Shown: positions 7,145-13,759, numbered from the stretch's first letter. The stretch: 15,875 nt of DNA from Pseudomonadota bacterium (GCA_023410295.1 JAEYPY010000095.1:1-15875); one strand, 5' to 3'. Numbers and translations: made by a program. Notes: a model not told the origin generated them from the letters alone.

Positions 7145-8383
7145 ATGGGGCGGGTGGCTCTTATCATCACCAGCACGCTGGTTGCGCTCACGCTTTGGGC
7201 GGCGCTGGTTCTGTTTGGCGCGCGCGAAGGGTGGCTGCGGCCCATGCCGGCGGCGCAGGGCGACACCGCCGGGTTCATGCAGTGGGCCGAGAGCCGTTAC
7301 GCCGCGAGTTCGCGCGGCAATATCGCCATTGTGCTGCTCGATGACGGCGATGTCTCGCAGAGCTATTTCGCCTCGCATGGCCGCGCCGTCGATGGCGACT
7401 CGCTCTTCCAGGTCGCGTCGCTGAGCAAGTGGCTGACGGCATGGGGCGTCATGACATTGGTGGAGCAGGGCCGAGTCGAGCTCGATGCGCCGGTCTCGCG
7501 CTACCTGACGCGCTGGCGCCTGCCGCCCGGCGAGTACGACAATGATCAAGTCACCGTGCGCCGATTGCTTAGTCACACCTCTGGCCTCACCGATGGCCTG
7601 GGCTTCATGGGCTTTGCGCCCGACGCGACGCCGCCATCAATCGAGGAGGAATTGAGCGCGCCGGGCGACGTGATGCCGGGCGCGGCGGGCGTCGTGCGCG
7701 TCGGCGCGCGTGCGGATGGCGCGTGGCGCTATTCGGGCGGGGGCTATCTCATTCTGCAGCTGCTCATCGAGGAGGTGACGCAGCAATCGTTCCACGACTA
7801 CATGCGCAGCGCCGTGTTCGCGCCGCTCGGGATGGATGGCTCGACCTTCATCGATCCCGACGCCGATCGGCTCGCGGATTTCTTCGCAGAAGATGGCGCA
7901 GCCGCGACGCATTACAGTTTCACCGCCACAGGCGCAGCCTCGCTCTATACCTCCGCCAACGATCTGACGCGCTTCGTGCAAGCGCAGGACGACGGCGGCG
8001 GCGTGCTGAGGCCTACAACATTGGACGAGATGCGCGCGCCCGCGGGCTATCTTCTCGGTCTGCCGGTCTGGGGCCTTGGTCCGACACTCTATACGCCAAC
8101 GCCGTCCGGCGGCGTCATCATCGGACATGACGGTCAGAACTTCCCCGCGATCAACACCACGGCGCGCGTCGATCCAGCGACGGGCGATGGAATCATCGTG
8201 CTGCAAACCGGCAGCGCCGCGCTCGCGCGTGAGATCGGCGGGGAGTGGACCTATTGGCAAACGGGCGTCGTGCCGCTCGATACGCTTGTGTTGTTCGACC
8301 TGCAGCGGATCTTGATTGCGTTCGCGGCGGGCGCCTTGGTGATTGTCATTGGCGCGTTTTTCATGGCGCGACGGCGGCGCTGA
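7145..8383 (+). CDS. Membrane-anchored serine hydrolase, beta-lactamase/class C penicillin-binding-protein fold
   Basis: A 412-residue protein with an N-terminal membrane segment (about 5-25), a periplasmic catalytic domain and a second C-terminal membrane segment (about 386-407) before a positively charged end. The catalytic motif SxxK is Ser92-Leu-Ser-Lys95 (FQVASLSKWLTAW). The second motif, usually YxN, reads Tyr196-Ser-Gly198, and the third, usually KTG or HxG, is His328-Asp-Gly330. LLSHTSGLTDG at 141-151 and FAPLGMDGSTF at 225-235 are typical of the beta-lactamase-related Pfam family that also holds esterases, D-aminopeptidases and the eukaryotic LACTB. This looks like an esterase or peptidase rather than a resistance enzyme. 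No clear ribosome-binding site is seen; the start lies 38 bp after the GST stop. Confidence 0.9.
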   Translation: MGRVALIITSTLVALTLWAALVLFGAREGWLRPMPAAQGDTAGFMQWAESRYAASSRGNIAIVLLDDGDVSQSYFASHGRAVDGDSLFQVASLSKWLTAWGVMTLVEQGRVELDAPVSRYLTRWRLPPGEYDNDQVTVRRLLSHTSGLTDGLGFMGFAPDATPPSIEEELSAPGDVMPGAAGVVRVGARADGAWRYSGGGYLILQLLIEEVTQQSFHDYMRSAVFAPLGMDGSTFIDPDADRLADFFAEDGAAATHYSFTATGAASLYTSANDLTRFVQAQDDGGGVLRPTTLDEMRAPAGYLLGLPVWGLGPTLYTPTPSGGVIIGHDGQNFPAINTTARVDPATGDGIIVLQTGSAALAREIGGEWTYWQTGVVPLDTLVLFDLQRILIAFAAGALVIVIGAFFMARRRR

Positions 8384-8412
8384 CCAAGCGCAGTACGTAG
8401 ACGGAGTTACAC

Positions 8413-8955
8413 ATGGCCAAGCTCGTTTACGGGATGAACATGTCGCTCGACGGCTACGTGGATCACGACCGGTTCGCGCCGGAGCCGGCGCTGTTCAAGT
8501 ATTTCATCGAGCAGACGCGGCAGACGAGCGGCAGCATCTACGGGCGCGGTTTGTACGAGCTGATGCGCTATTGGGACGGCGAGGACTGGGACGCGGAGCC
8601 TCAGGTCGAGGGCGATCTGCGCGCGTTCGCGGAGGCGTGGCGGGCGATGCCGAAATGGGTCGCCTCGCGTTCGCTAAAGGAAGTGGGGCCGAACGCGACG
8701 CTGCTCGGCGATGATTTAGAGGCGGAGGTGCGGCGGCTGAAAGCGGAGATCGATGGCGACATCGAAGTCGGCGGGCCGAAGCTTGCGGCGAGCTTGGCGA
8801 AGCTTGGCCTGATCGATGAGTATCACATCTTCCTGCATCCCGTCGTCCTCGGCCACGGCGCGCCGTTCTTCGCTGGCGTGCAGCCGAAGCTGCGGCTGGT
8901 GGCGAGCGAGCGGGTTGGGGAAGGGGCGCTGAAACTGACGTACGTGCCGGGTTAA
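8413..8955 (+). CDS. RibD C-terminal/dihydrofolate-reductase-like family protein
   Basis: A 180-residue cytoplasmic protein of the DHFR superfamily branch that includes the RibD reductase domain and YwjB/YyaP-type proteins. The N-terminus MAKLVYGMNMSLDGYV has the characteristic SLDGYV turn. The second half has IEVGGPKLAASLAKLGLIDEYHIFLHP at 118-142, the NADPH-binding glycine pair and following helix, then VVLGHGAPFF at 144-153. These are NAD(P)H-dependent reductases whose substrates are mostly unknown; true folate or riboflavin enzymes differ in length and partner domains. GGAG lies 7 nt before the ATG. It follows the serine hydrolase by 29 bp, so co-transcription is likely. It ends 7 bp from the convergent lipoprotein gene with no obvious terminator between them. 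Confidence 0.9.
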   Translation: MAKLVYGMNMSLDGYVDHDRFAPEPALFKYFIEQTRQTSGSIYGRGLYELMRYWDGEDWDAEPQVEGDLRAFAEAWRAMPKWVASRSLKEVGPNATLLGDDLEAEVRRLKAEIDGDIEVGGPKLAASLAKLGLIDEYHIFLHPVVLGHGAPFFAGVQPKLRLVASERVGEGALKLTYVPG

Positions 8956-8962
8956 AATCCTG

Positions 8963-9580
8963 TCACGTCGAGCGCCGAGGTGTGCCGACTCGATTCCGCC
9001 AAGTGTCCTGCCTGACCCCGCTGTGGTCGGCGCGCCACCAGTTCTCTGGCAAGTCCGTGCAGCCCGATTGATTGCTGGCTAGTCCGCCGTCTGTGGAACC
9101 AAGTCTCTCAATCACTCTCTCCACGGTTCGCCGTTCGGCATCAGTTGAAGCGGCAGCAAGCGCCTCGTGAGCAACGACGCGCATTAAAGAGATTTGGTCG
9201 AAGGAGAGAGTGTGCGGACAGGGTGCGATGCTCTCGATCATCCCCTCGCTGCCGTATGAAATGAGAGCGGCGTAGTCGTCGGAGGACCACGGCCAGTAAT
9301 TTCGGAAAACGAGGAAATCCTGCACCGTGAAGTAGTACAGGCCGGGGCCATCTTCGCAGTTCGTGGGATCGGTAGAAATTAGAACAGACGCGTAGCTGTC
9401 TTTTGCGCTCCAAGTTGCGCAGCCGTGTTCAAGTTGGCGAGCCCACTCCCAATGAAAGCTTCCCTTCAGCGTCCAATGCCTAGAGGCGTCCGTTGGAATT
9501 TGCGGCGGTGTCGGTGTGCAGCCCGACAGGGCCACCGCAAGAACTATCGCTAGCCTTGGCTTGCGTTGTGCCTTGGTCAT
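8963..9580 (-). CDS. Putative lipoprotein of unknown function
   Basis: A 205-residue protein that I do not recognise. It begins with basic residues (MTKAQRKPR), a hydrophobic core and a lipobox Leu-Ser-Gly-Cys21, so it should be exported and lipid-anchored. Four further cysteines (54, 75, 121, 174) in the mature part could form two disulfides. The middle is rich in aromatics (HWEWARQL, YYFTVQDFLVFRNYWPW), and residues 127-160 are a likely helix. A GTG one codon upstream (9583) is an alternative start; neither has a clear ribosome-binding site. The base composition is visibly more AT-rich and the codon choice looser than in neighbouring genes, which may mean recent acquisition or low expression. 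The coding call rests on the intact lipobox signal and the uninterrupted frame. Confidence 0.7.
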   Translation of the reverse strand: MTKAQRKPRLAIVLAVALSGCTPTPPQIPTDASRHWTLKGSFHWEWARQLEHGCATWSAKDSYASVLISTDPTNCEDGPGLYYFTVQDFLVFRNYWPWSSDDYAALISYGSEGMIESIAPCPHTLSFDQISLMRVVAHEALAAASTDAERRTVERVIERLGSTDGGLASNQSGCTDLPENWWRADHSGVRQDTWRNRVGTPRRST

Positions 9581-9610
9581 CACGCGATGATAAACCGCGC
9601 GCTATCAAAG

Positions 9611-9639
9611 CAAAAGGCCGCTCTTTTCGGAGCGGCCTT
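9611..9639 (-). terminator. Rho-independent terminator after the deoxyhypusine-synthase-like gene
   Basis: A perfect 10-bp stem (AAGGCCGCTC at 9614-9623, GAGCGGCCTT at 9630-9639) with a 6-nt loop. Read on the minus strand it is followed by TTGCTTTG after the stem's own TT, giving a T-rich tail. It begins 35 bp after the stop codon of the DHS-like gene and separates it from the lipoprotein gene on the same strand. Confidence 0.88.
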
Positions 9640-9673
9640 CGAGGCGACGCGCTCCAACTTTCTCCGGATGAGC

Positions 9674-10726
9674 CTACTTAAACAGCTTCGCCCAATTGCG
9701 GGCTTCGCGTTTTTTCCAGCCGCCGCGGTGATAGGCGTCGCTGACGATGATCGGCGCAACGGACGTCGCTTCGGCGAACACCATCTGCTCGTGCACCGTG
9801 CTGACCTTGCCCCAGCTCGCGGCTTCTTGCAGCGTTGAGGAGGAGCACGCGCCGTCGCGCACATCCGCCACGGTGATCTGCACGGCGTATTTGTGCATCT
9901 CGACGTCTTCGTGGCCGTGGATTTCGGCGCAGACGACGGTGTCCTGCGCGAAATTCTTCGGCACGCCGCCGCCGACCATGAACAGCGCCGTGGTGCCGGC
10001 CGCGATCTTGATCTCGGTCAGCTCACGGAAGTCGCCGCCGCTATCGATGGTGAGATACGGCTTGCCGGCTTTGCGGCGCTCGACCTGGTGCTTGACGATG
10101 CCGAAGCCGGCCGAGCAATCGGAGAACGCCGGCACGAAGATCGGCACGCCTTTTTCGTAGGCGCGCTGAATGAGCGAGTCCGGCTTTTTGGCGTTGCCGG
10201 CCGCGAGCCACTTCCCGATCTCGTAGATGAACTCGCGCGAGGTGTAGGGGCGCGGCTCGAGCTGTTCGCAGAGCGCGTAGATCGTGTGATCGACGTGCTG
10301 CAGCTCTTCTTCATCGATGTAGGTATCGTAGATGCGGTCGATGTAGAGCGAGCGCAGCGTGTTGTCGTCGGGGATTTCCTTGGCCTGGTAGTGCTTGAAG
10401 CCGAGCGCTTCGAGGAAATCCATGTCGATGATCGAGGCGCCGGTGGCGACGATGGCGTCGACCATGTTGTACTTCACCATGTCGCGCCAGACGTGGAGGC
10501 ACCCCCCAGCGCCGGTTGAGCCGGCCATGACGAGCCAGGTCGAGCACTTGTCGTCCTCAAGCGCCATGTTGAGGATTTGCGCGGCGCGCGCGGCGTCGCG
10601 GCTGGTGAAGCTCATCTTGCCCCACGCATCGACGATCGGACGCGCGTCGAAGCTCGCAATGTCGATGTGCTCGACAGGGCTGGAGAGAAGTTCCGCTTTG
10701 CGGTTGTCGGCGATTTTTTCGGCCAT
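9674..10726 (-). CDS. Deoxyhypusine-synthase-like enzyme (probable homospermidine/polyamine synthase)
   Basis: A 350-residue member of the deoxyhypusine synthase family. The active-site lysine that forms the imine with the transferred aminobutyl group is Lys307 in EAASWGK (301-307). NAD-site and substrate segments are visible: AGSTGAGG at 68-75, IVATGASIIDMD at 92-103, FVPAFSDCSAGFG at 197-209, DSGGDF at 228-233 and GGGVPKN at 252-258. Human DHS has Lys-His where this protein has Lys257-Asn258. Bacteria lack eIF5A, so homologues are thought to make free polyamines such as homospermidine or to act on agmatine. The start at 10726 follows AGGAG at good spacing. It lies 141 bp downstream of ornithine decarboxylase on the same strand, which would supply putrescine. 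Family certain; the exact reaction is inferred. Confidence 0.93.
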   Translation of the reverse strand: MAEKIADNRKAELLSSPVEHIDIASFDARPIVDAWGKMSFTSRDAARAAQILNMALEDDKCSTWLVMAGSTGAGGCLHVWRDMVKYNMVDAIVATGASIIDMDFLEALGFKHYQAKEIPDDNTLRSLYIDRIYDTYIDEEELQHVDHTIYALCEQLEPRPYTSREFIYEIGKWLAAGNAKKPDSLIQRAYEKGVPIFVPAFSDCSAGFGIVKHQVERRKAGKPYLTIDSGGDFRELTEIKIAAGTTALFMVGGGVPKNFAQDTVVCAEIHGHEDVEMHKYAVQITVADVRDGACSSSTLQEAASWGKVSTVHEQMVFAEATSVAPIIVSDAYHRGGWKKREARNWAKLFK

Positions 10727-10796
10727 TGGGATCAGCTCCTAACGGCGGCGTCGGATGTATCAAACCGCACGGACGCTCCGCCTACGCGCGATCGAG

Positions 10797-10820
10797 GGGT
10801 GCAGATAGTGCATTGCACCC
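10797..10820. promoter_or_regulatory. Inverted repeat in the leader of the DHS-like gene
   Basis: GGGTGCA (10797-10803) and TGCACCC (10814-10820) are perfect 7-bp arms around a 10-bp spacer, about 70 bp upstream of the DHS-like start. This could be a regulator site or an RNA hairpin in the decarboxylase-DHS intercistronic region. No strong promoter was seen here. Confidence 0.35.
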
Positions 10821-10836
10821 GGAAAGCAAGGGATTT

Positions 10837-10864
10837 GGCGCGCGGGCCTACGCACCCGCGCGCC
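10837..10864 (-). terminator. Strong GC hairpin just after the ornithine decarboxylase gene
   Basis: A perfect 10-bp GC stem (GGCGCGCGGG at 10837-10846, CCCGCGCGCC at 10855-10864) with an 8-nt loop, 3 bp past the decarboxylase stop. The minus-strand tail AAATCCCTT is not T-rich, so it may attenuate transcription or protect the 3' end of the transcript rather than stop all polymerase. Confidence 0.5.
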
Positions 10865-10867
10865 GTG

Positions 10868-12073
10868 CTACGCCTGTTTCTTGCGAGTGCGCTTGCGCTT
10901 CATGGCGACGACAGGCGCTTGCGCCTCGCCGTACATGCTTGGCCACGGCGCGTCCTTGGACTCGATCGTCACCGCATCGCCGAAGCCGTTGAAACGCGTC
11001 GCCATGGCCATGCCGTAGGCGCCCAGCGAGCCGATCTCGATGAGATCGCCTTCCTGGATGTCGGCCGGCAGCATGAAGGGGCCAGCGGCCGCGTCCATGG
11101 AATCGCAGGTGGGGCCATAGAGCCGGAACGGCGCAAGCTTGGCTTTGCTCGGCTCGGCGCGCAGCAGCTTGGCCGGGAAGGCCCAGTTCAAGTGCGTGGC
11201 GTCGAATAGCGTGCCAAAAGCGCCGTCGTTGAGATACAGCGCATCGCCCTTGCGCAGCTCGACGCGCGTGACCGTAGAGCCGGCTTCGGCGACGAGCGCG
11301 CGGCCGGGCTCGGCCCAGAGCTTGGCGTTCTGGGCGACGAACATCTCCTCGAAGCCCGCTTTGATCGCGTTGACGTACTCGATCATGGGCGGAGGCGTCA
11401 TGCCCGGATAGATCGCCGGGAAGCCGCCGCCGATATCGACGATATCGACCAGCACGCCGGCTTCGACGATGGCGCGATTGACCATGTCCATGGCGGTGCG
11501 GAACGCGTCCGGGCGCATGCACTGGCTGCCGACATGGAACGAGACGCCGAGCATCTCTTCGGAAACCTGGCGCGTTTTGCGCAGCAGGGCAGGCGCTTCA
11601 GCGGCGCTGACGCCGAACTTGCGCGCGAGCGGATAGGCGGCGCCTTCGCCGTCGACCGCAAAGCGGACGACCAGGGTTAGGTCCTTGGCGTTGCCGGTTT
11701 CGGCCAGGATCTTGGCGAGCTCATCCTCGCTATCGAGCGCGAACGTCTTGACGCCGAAATCGTGGAAAGCGCGGGCGATGGCGCGGCGGCTCTTCACCGG
11801 GTGCATGAAGGCGATCTGCGCGCCCGGGAAGCGGTTCGCGATCAGCGCGGCTTCAGCGTCGGAAGCGACGTCGAAATTCTTGATGCCGTTGGCCCAGAGC
11901 GCGTCGAGCACCCATTCGGAGGGGTTCGCCTTCACGGCGTAAAACACCTCGCCGGGGAAGTGCGTGCGGAACCACTCCGCAGCCGCGGCGACGCGGTGCG
12001 GGCGCGCAATAGCAATCGGACCTTCCGGCGCGGTGCGCGCGGTGAGGTCGAGTGGCGAGAGGACGTAGTCCAT
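10868..12073 (-). CDS. Ornithine (or lysine/ornithine) decarboxylase, group IV, PLP-dependent
   Basis: A 401-residue enzyme of the alanine-racemase-fold decarboxylases (group IV), which turns ornithine into putrescine. Landmarks in order: PLP lysine Lys48 in FYAVKAN; HVGSQ at 180-184; the PLP-phosphate loop GGGFP at 215-219; EPGR at 255-258; the substrate loop YGPTCDSMD at 319-327 with catalytic Cys323 and Asp324; and GAYG at 351-354. The CDSMD loop fits ornithine or lysine/ornithine decarboxylase and argues against diaminopimelate and carboxynorspermidine decarboxylases. The C-terminus is strongly basic (KRKRTRKK). The ATG at 12073 has GGGAG 7 nt upstream; a TTG six codons earlier would remove that site. 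It has its own promoter and a long structured leader, and is followed by the DHS-like enzyme. In related bacteria the gene is called odc or speF/speC. Confidence 0.94.
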   Translation of the reverse strand: MDYVLSPLDLTARTAPEGPIAIARPHRVAAAAEWFRTHFPGEVFYAVKANPSEWVLDALWANGIKNFDVASDAEAALIANRFPGAQIAFMHPVKSRRAIARAFHDFGVKTFALDSEDELAKILAETGNAKDLTLVVRFAVDGEGAAYPLARKFGVSAAEAPALLRKTRQVSEEMLGVSFHVGSQCMRPDAFRTAMDMVNRAIVEAGVLVDIVDIGGGFPAIYPGMTPPPMIEYVNAIKAGFEEMFVAQNAKLWAEPGRALVAEAGSTVTRVELRKGDALYLNDGAFGTLFDATHLNWAFPAKLLRAEPSKAKLAPFRLYGPTCDSMDAAAGPFMLPADIQEGDLIEIGSLGAYGMAMATRFNGFGDAVTIESKDAPWPSMYGEAQAPVVAMKRKRTRKKQA

Positions 12074-12075
12074 CC

Positions 12076-12112
12076 GGCGACTCCCAAACAATGCCGCCGC
12101 TTTTGAAGCGAC
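12076..12112 (-). promoter_or_regulatory. Mutually exclusive hairpins around the decarboxylase Shine-Dalgarno
   Basis: On the minus strand GTCGCTT (12112-12106) can pair with AAGCGGC (12102-12096), one G-U pair included, around a 3-nt loop. Alternatively GGCGGC (12098-12093) pairs with GTCGCC (12081-12076), with one G-U pair, enclosing most of the GGGAG ribosome-binding site (12085-12081). The two stems share 12098-12096 and cannot coexist, the usual layout of a translational switch. Confidence 0.45.
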
Positions 12113-12130
12113 GCTTGTTAAACCCAGGCC

Positions 12131-12165
12131 GGCGTTAGTCGGACATGCCTAATGTCAGGTCCGCC
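12131..12165 (-). repeat. Tandem leader motif, copy 2
   Basis: On the minus strand it begins GGCGGACCTG and ends ACTAACGCC, identical to copy 1 at both ends. The centre differs and is 4 nt longer, but GGAC still pairs with GTCC, and inner CCT can pair with AGG. The outer GGC/GCC pairs leave ACTAAC as a one-sided conserved bulge. Confidence 0.7.
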
Positions 12166-12241
12166 CTTGGGAGCTTGCGCCGAGGAACCGTTTGAGAGCT
12201 GCTGCTCTGTCTGCGGTCCCCCAGGTGGCCTGGGCCGAGGG

Positions 12242-12272
12242 GGCGTTAGTGGACGCTGTTTCCAGGTCCGCC
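12242..12272 (-). repeat. Tandem leader motif, copy 1
   Basis: On the minus strand it begins GGCGGACCTG and ends ACTAACGCC. GGAC pairs with GTCC and CTG with CAG, closed by a GAAA tetraloop with one bulged C. The conserved ACTAAC bulge lies on the 3' side, as in copy 2. It starts about 5 nt after the predicted transcription start. Confidence 0.7.
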
Positions 12273-12283
12273 GGTGAAAACGC

Positions 12284-12312
12284 GAGATATGTGCGTTCTC
12301 CCCCGATGTAAA
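12284..12312 (-). promoter_or_regulatory. Promoter of the ornithine decarboxylase gene
   Basis: On the minus strand a -35 TTTACA (12312-12307, 5/6 to consensus) and a -10 TATCTC (12289-12284) are spaced exactly 17 bp. The transcript would start around 12277, immediately before leader motif copy 1. Confidence 0.6.
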
Positions 12313-12366
12313 CCCCTGAATGTAACTAATTCCCTTATCGAAACATGGCGGTGCGGCGCCGCTGCA

Positions 12367-12417
12367 ACGTCACAAAACTGCAGCCGAACTGTCGCCGAGC
12401 CTTCGCCGAACCGTCGC
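12367..12417 (+). promoter_or_regulatory. Tandem PHO-box-like operator upstream of the porin
   Basis: Five 7-bp units follow each other at an exact 11-bp period: ACGTCAC (12367), CTGCAGC (12378), CTGTCGC (12389), CCTTCGC (12400) and CCGTCGC (12411), with 4-bp spacers AAAA, CGAA, CGAG, CGAA. The E. coli PHO box is CTGTCAT-N4-CTGTCAT, the same 7+4 geometry. A degenerate sixth unit, GCTTCAT, follows in phase at 12422. The array lies about 100 bp before the start of a phosphate-type porin leading into pst genes. Units 4 and 5 could be chance GC-rich matches. Confidence 0.6.
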
Positions 12418-12519
12418 CGGCGCTTCATGCGCCGCTCTTAACCCTCGCCTCAACCCGGCGGCGGCGCGATTCTCACCCTTGAGCGCTCCGACCGGCTGGT
12501 TCCTGAAGGGGGTTCTTCA

Positions 12520-13746
12520 ATGAAGAAGCAAGTTTTCACCACGGCGGCGCTCGCGGCGCTGGCCACGGCGGCGAGCGTCGGGGCTGCCCAGGCACAGAGC
12601 GCGCCGACACACAGCACGAGCTGGACGGGTACGGTCGGGGAGGATCGTTATGGCGACGCGCGCTTCAAGATGCGCGGCCGTTTCCAGTACGACATCGCGT
12701 CATCCGAGTGGGACGTGCCCACCGGCGATGACGGCTTCAGCACTTACATCCGCCGAGCGTTTATCGGCGCGCAGGGCCGGCTGACTGAGAACTGGCGCTA
12801 TAAGGTCGACTTCGTTCTCGACGCCGGCGCTTCCAACAACACGAGCGAAGTCGGCGTCGATGATGCGTATATCGAGTACGTCGCGGACGATTGGTCGATC
12901 GTCATCGGCGAGCACAACATCACCTCGCCGCTGGAAGACCGCATCTCCTCGCTCGACATTCCGCTGATTGAGCGTTCGGCCATGATCAACGCGTTCAGCT
13001 ACGGCCGCGCTGCCGGTCTCGGCTTCCTCACCGGTGGGCACAACTGGTCGTTCGCTGTCGCGGCGCAGGGCGATTCGCTGAACGACTCGACGTCGCAAGG
13101 CACGAGCGAACAGCAAGTGTTCAGCGGGCGAGCCACATTCGCGCCGATCTTTTCCACCACGCCCGAAGGCGTGACGCTGTTGCACCTGGGCATCCACGCG
13201 CGCAACCGCAGTCACGAGGAAGATTCGACGTTCGGTTATTCCACGCGGCCGCAGAATGGGCGCAGCACGAGCTGGATCAATTCCGGCATCGCGGCCGAAC
13301 AAGATACTTCGTTCGGCGGCGAAGTGGCGGTGCAATTCGGCCCATTCGGTGCACAGGCGGAGTACACCACGCTCGAGGCCGATGACGGCGCCGATAGCTA
13401 TGAACTCACCGCCGGCTACGTCGATGTCTACTGGTCGCTCACCGGCGAGAGCCGTCAGTATCGCGCCAACACGGGTTCGTTCAGCTCTATCGCTCCGGCC
13501 AACCCGTTCGGTCAGGACGGCGGCATGGGGCACTGGATGCTGTCGGGCCGTTATGATTTTGCGGATCTCAGCGAAGCGCCGGGCGCCAATCGCGGCGAGC
13601 AAACCGCCTATGCGCTTGACCTCGATTGGGTCCCGATCGAGCATTTCCGCTTCAAGCTGAATGTCGCGCAATCGGAGATGGATCGCACCGTCGGTACGGA
13701 CGCCGAAGCGCAGATCGTCACGCTACGCACGCAATTCGACTTCTGA
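12520..13746 (+). CDS. OprP/OprO-type phosphate/polyphosphate-selective outer-membrane porin
   Basis: A 408-residue outer-membrane beta-barrel. It has a signal peptide with basic start MKKQ and Ala-Gln-Ala cleavage site at about residues 23-25, then alternating amphipathic strands throughout, and ends in the terminal phenylalanine (LRTQFDF) recognised by the BAM assembly machine. Segments such as RGRFQYD (51-57), YIRRAFIGAQGRL (about 75-87), WRYKVDFVLDAG and VGVDDAYIEY are characteristic of the OprP/OprO porin family, which forms anion-selective pores for phosphate or polyphosphate. GAAGGGGG lies before the ATG at 12520. It stands directly before pstS with a hairpin between them and a PHO-box-like array upstream, so a phosphate-starvation role is likely. 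Selectivity cannot be read; the arginine ladder was not modelled. Confidence 0.92.
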   Translation: MKKQVFTTAALAALATAASVGAAQAQSAPTHSTSWTGTVGEDRYGDARFKMRGRFQYDIASSEWDVPTGDDGFSTYIRRAFIGAQGRLTENWRYKVDFVLDAGASNNTSEVGVDDAYIEYVADDWSIVIGEHNITSPLEDRISSLDIPLIERSAMINAFSYGRAAGLGFLTGGHNWSFAVAAQGDSLNDSTSQGTSEQQVFSGRATFAPIFSTTPEGVTLLHLGIHARNRSHEEDSTFGYSTRPQNGRSTSWINSGIAAEQDTSFGGEVAVQFGPFGAQAEYTTLEADDGADSYELTAGYVDVYWSLTGESRQYRANTGSFSSIAPANPFGQDGGMGHWMLSGRYDFADLSEAPGANRGEQTAYALDLDWVPIEHFRFKLNVAQSEMDRTVGTDAEAQIVTLRTQFDF

Positions 13747-13759
13747 GCCCCGCGACTGG

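Larger units (their letters stand above)
12074..12277 (-). promoter_or_regulatory. Long structured 5' leader of the ornithine decarboxylase mRNA (candidate cis-regulatory RNA)
   Basis: About 200 nt lie between the predicted transcription start and the start codon, with no good ORF. Reading 5' to 3' on the minus strand: motif copy 1 (12272-12242); a CCCAGG-CCA-CCTGGG hairpin (12234-12220) flanked by CGG/CCG; an AGAGC-AGCA-GCTCT hairpin (12208-12195); motif copy 2 (12165-12131); then two overlapping hairpins at the ribosome-binding site. An Rfam family of alphaproteobacterial leaders before ornithine decarboxylase, speF, is known from the literature; whether this belongs to it cannot be decided by eye. 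Confidence 0.6.

Noticed and set aside
12246..12428. 60-codon minus-strand frame upstream of the decarboxylase (leader peptide?)
   Set aside because: It spans the predicted promoter and transcript start and the PHO-like array, so it could not be translated from the decarboxylase mRNA; no ribosome-binding site was seen.
12700..13671. 323-codon open frame on the minus strand
   Set aside because: Antisense to the porin, with a shadow-like composition and no motif; the plus-strand porin has signal peptide and terminal Phe.
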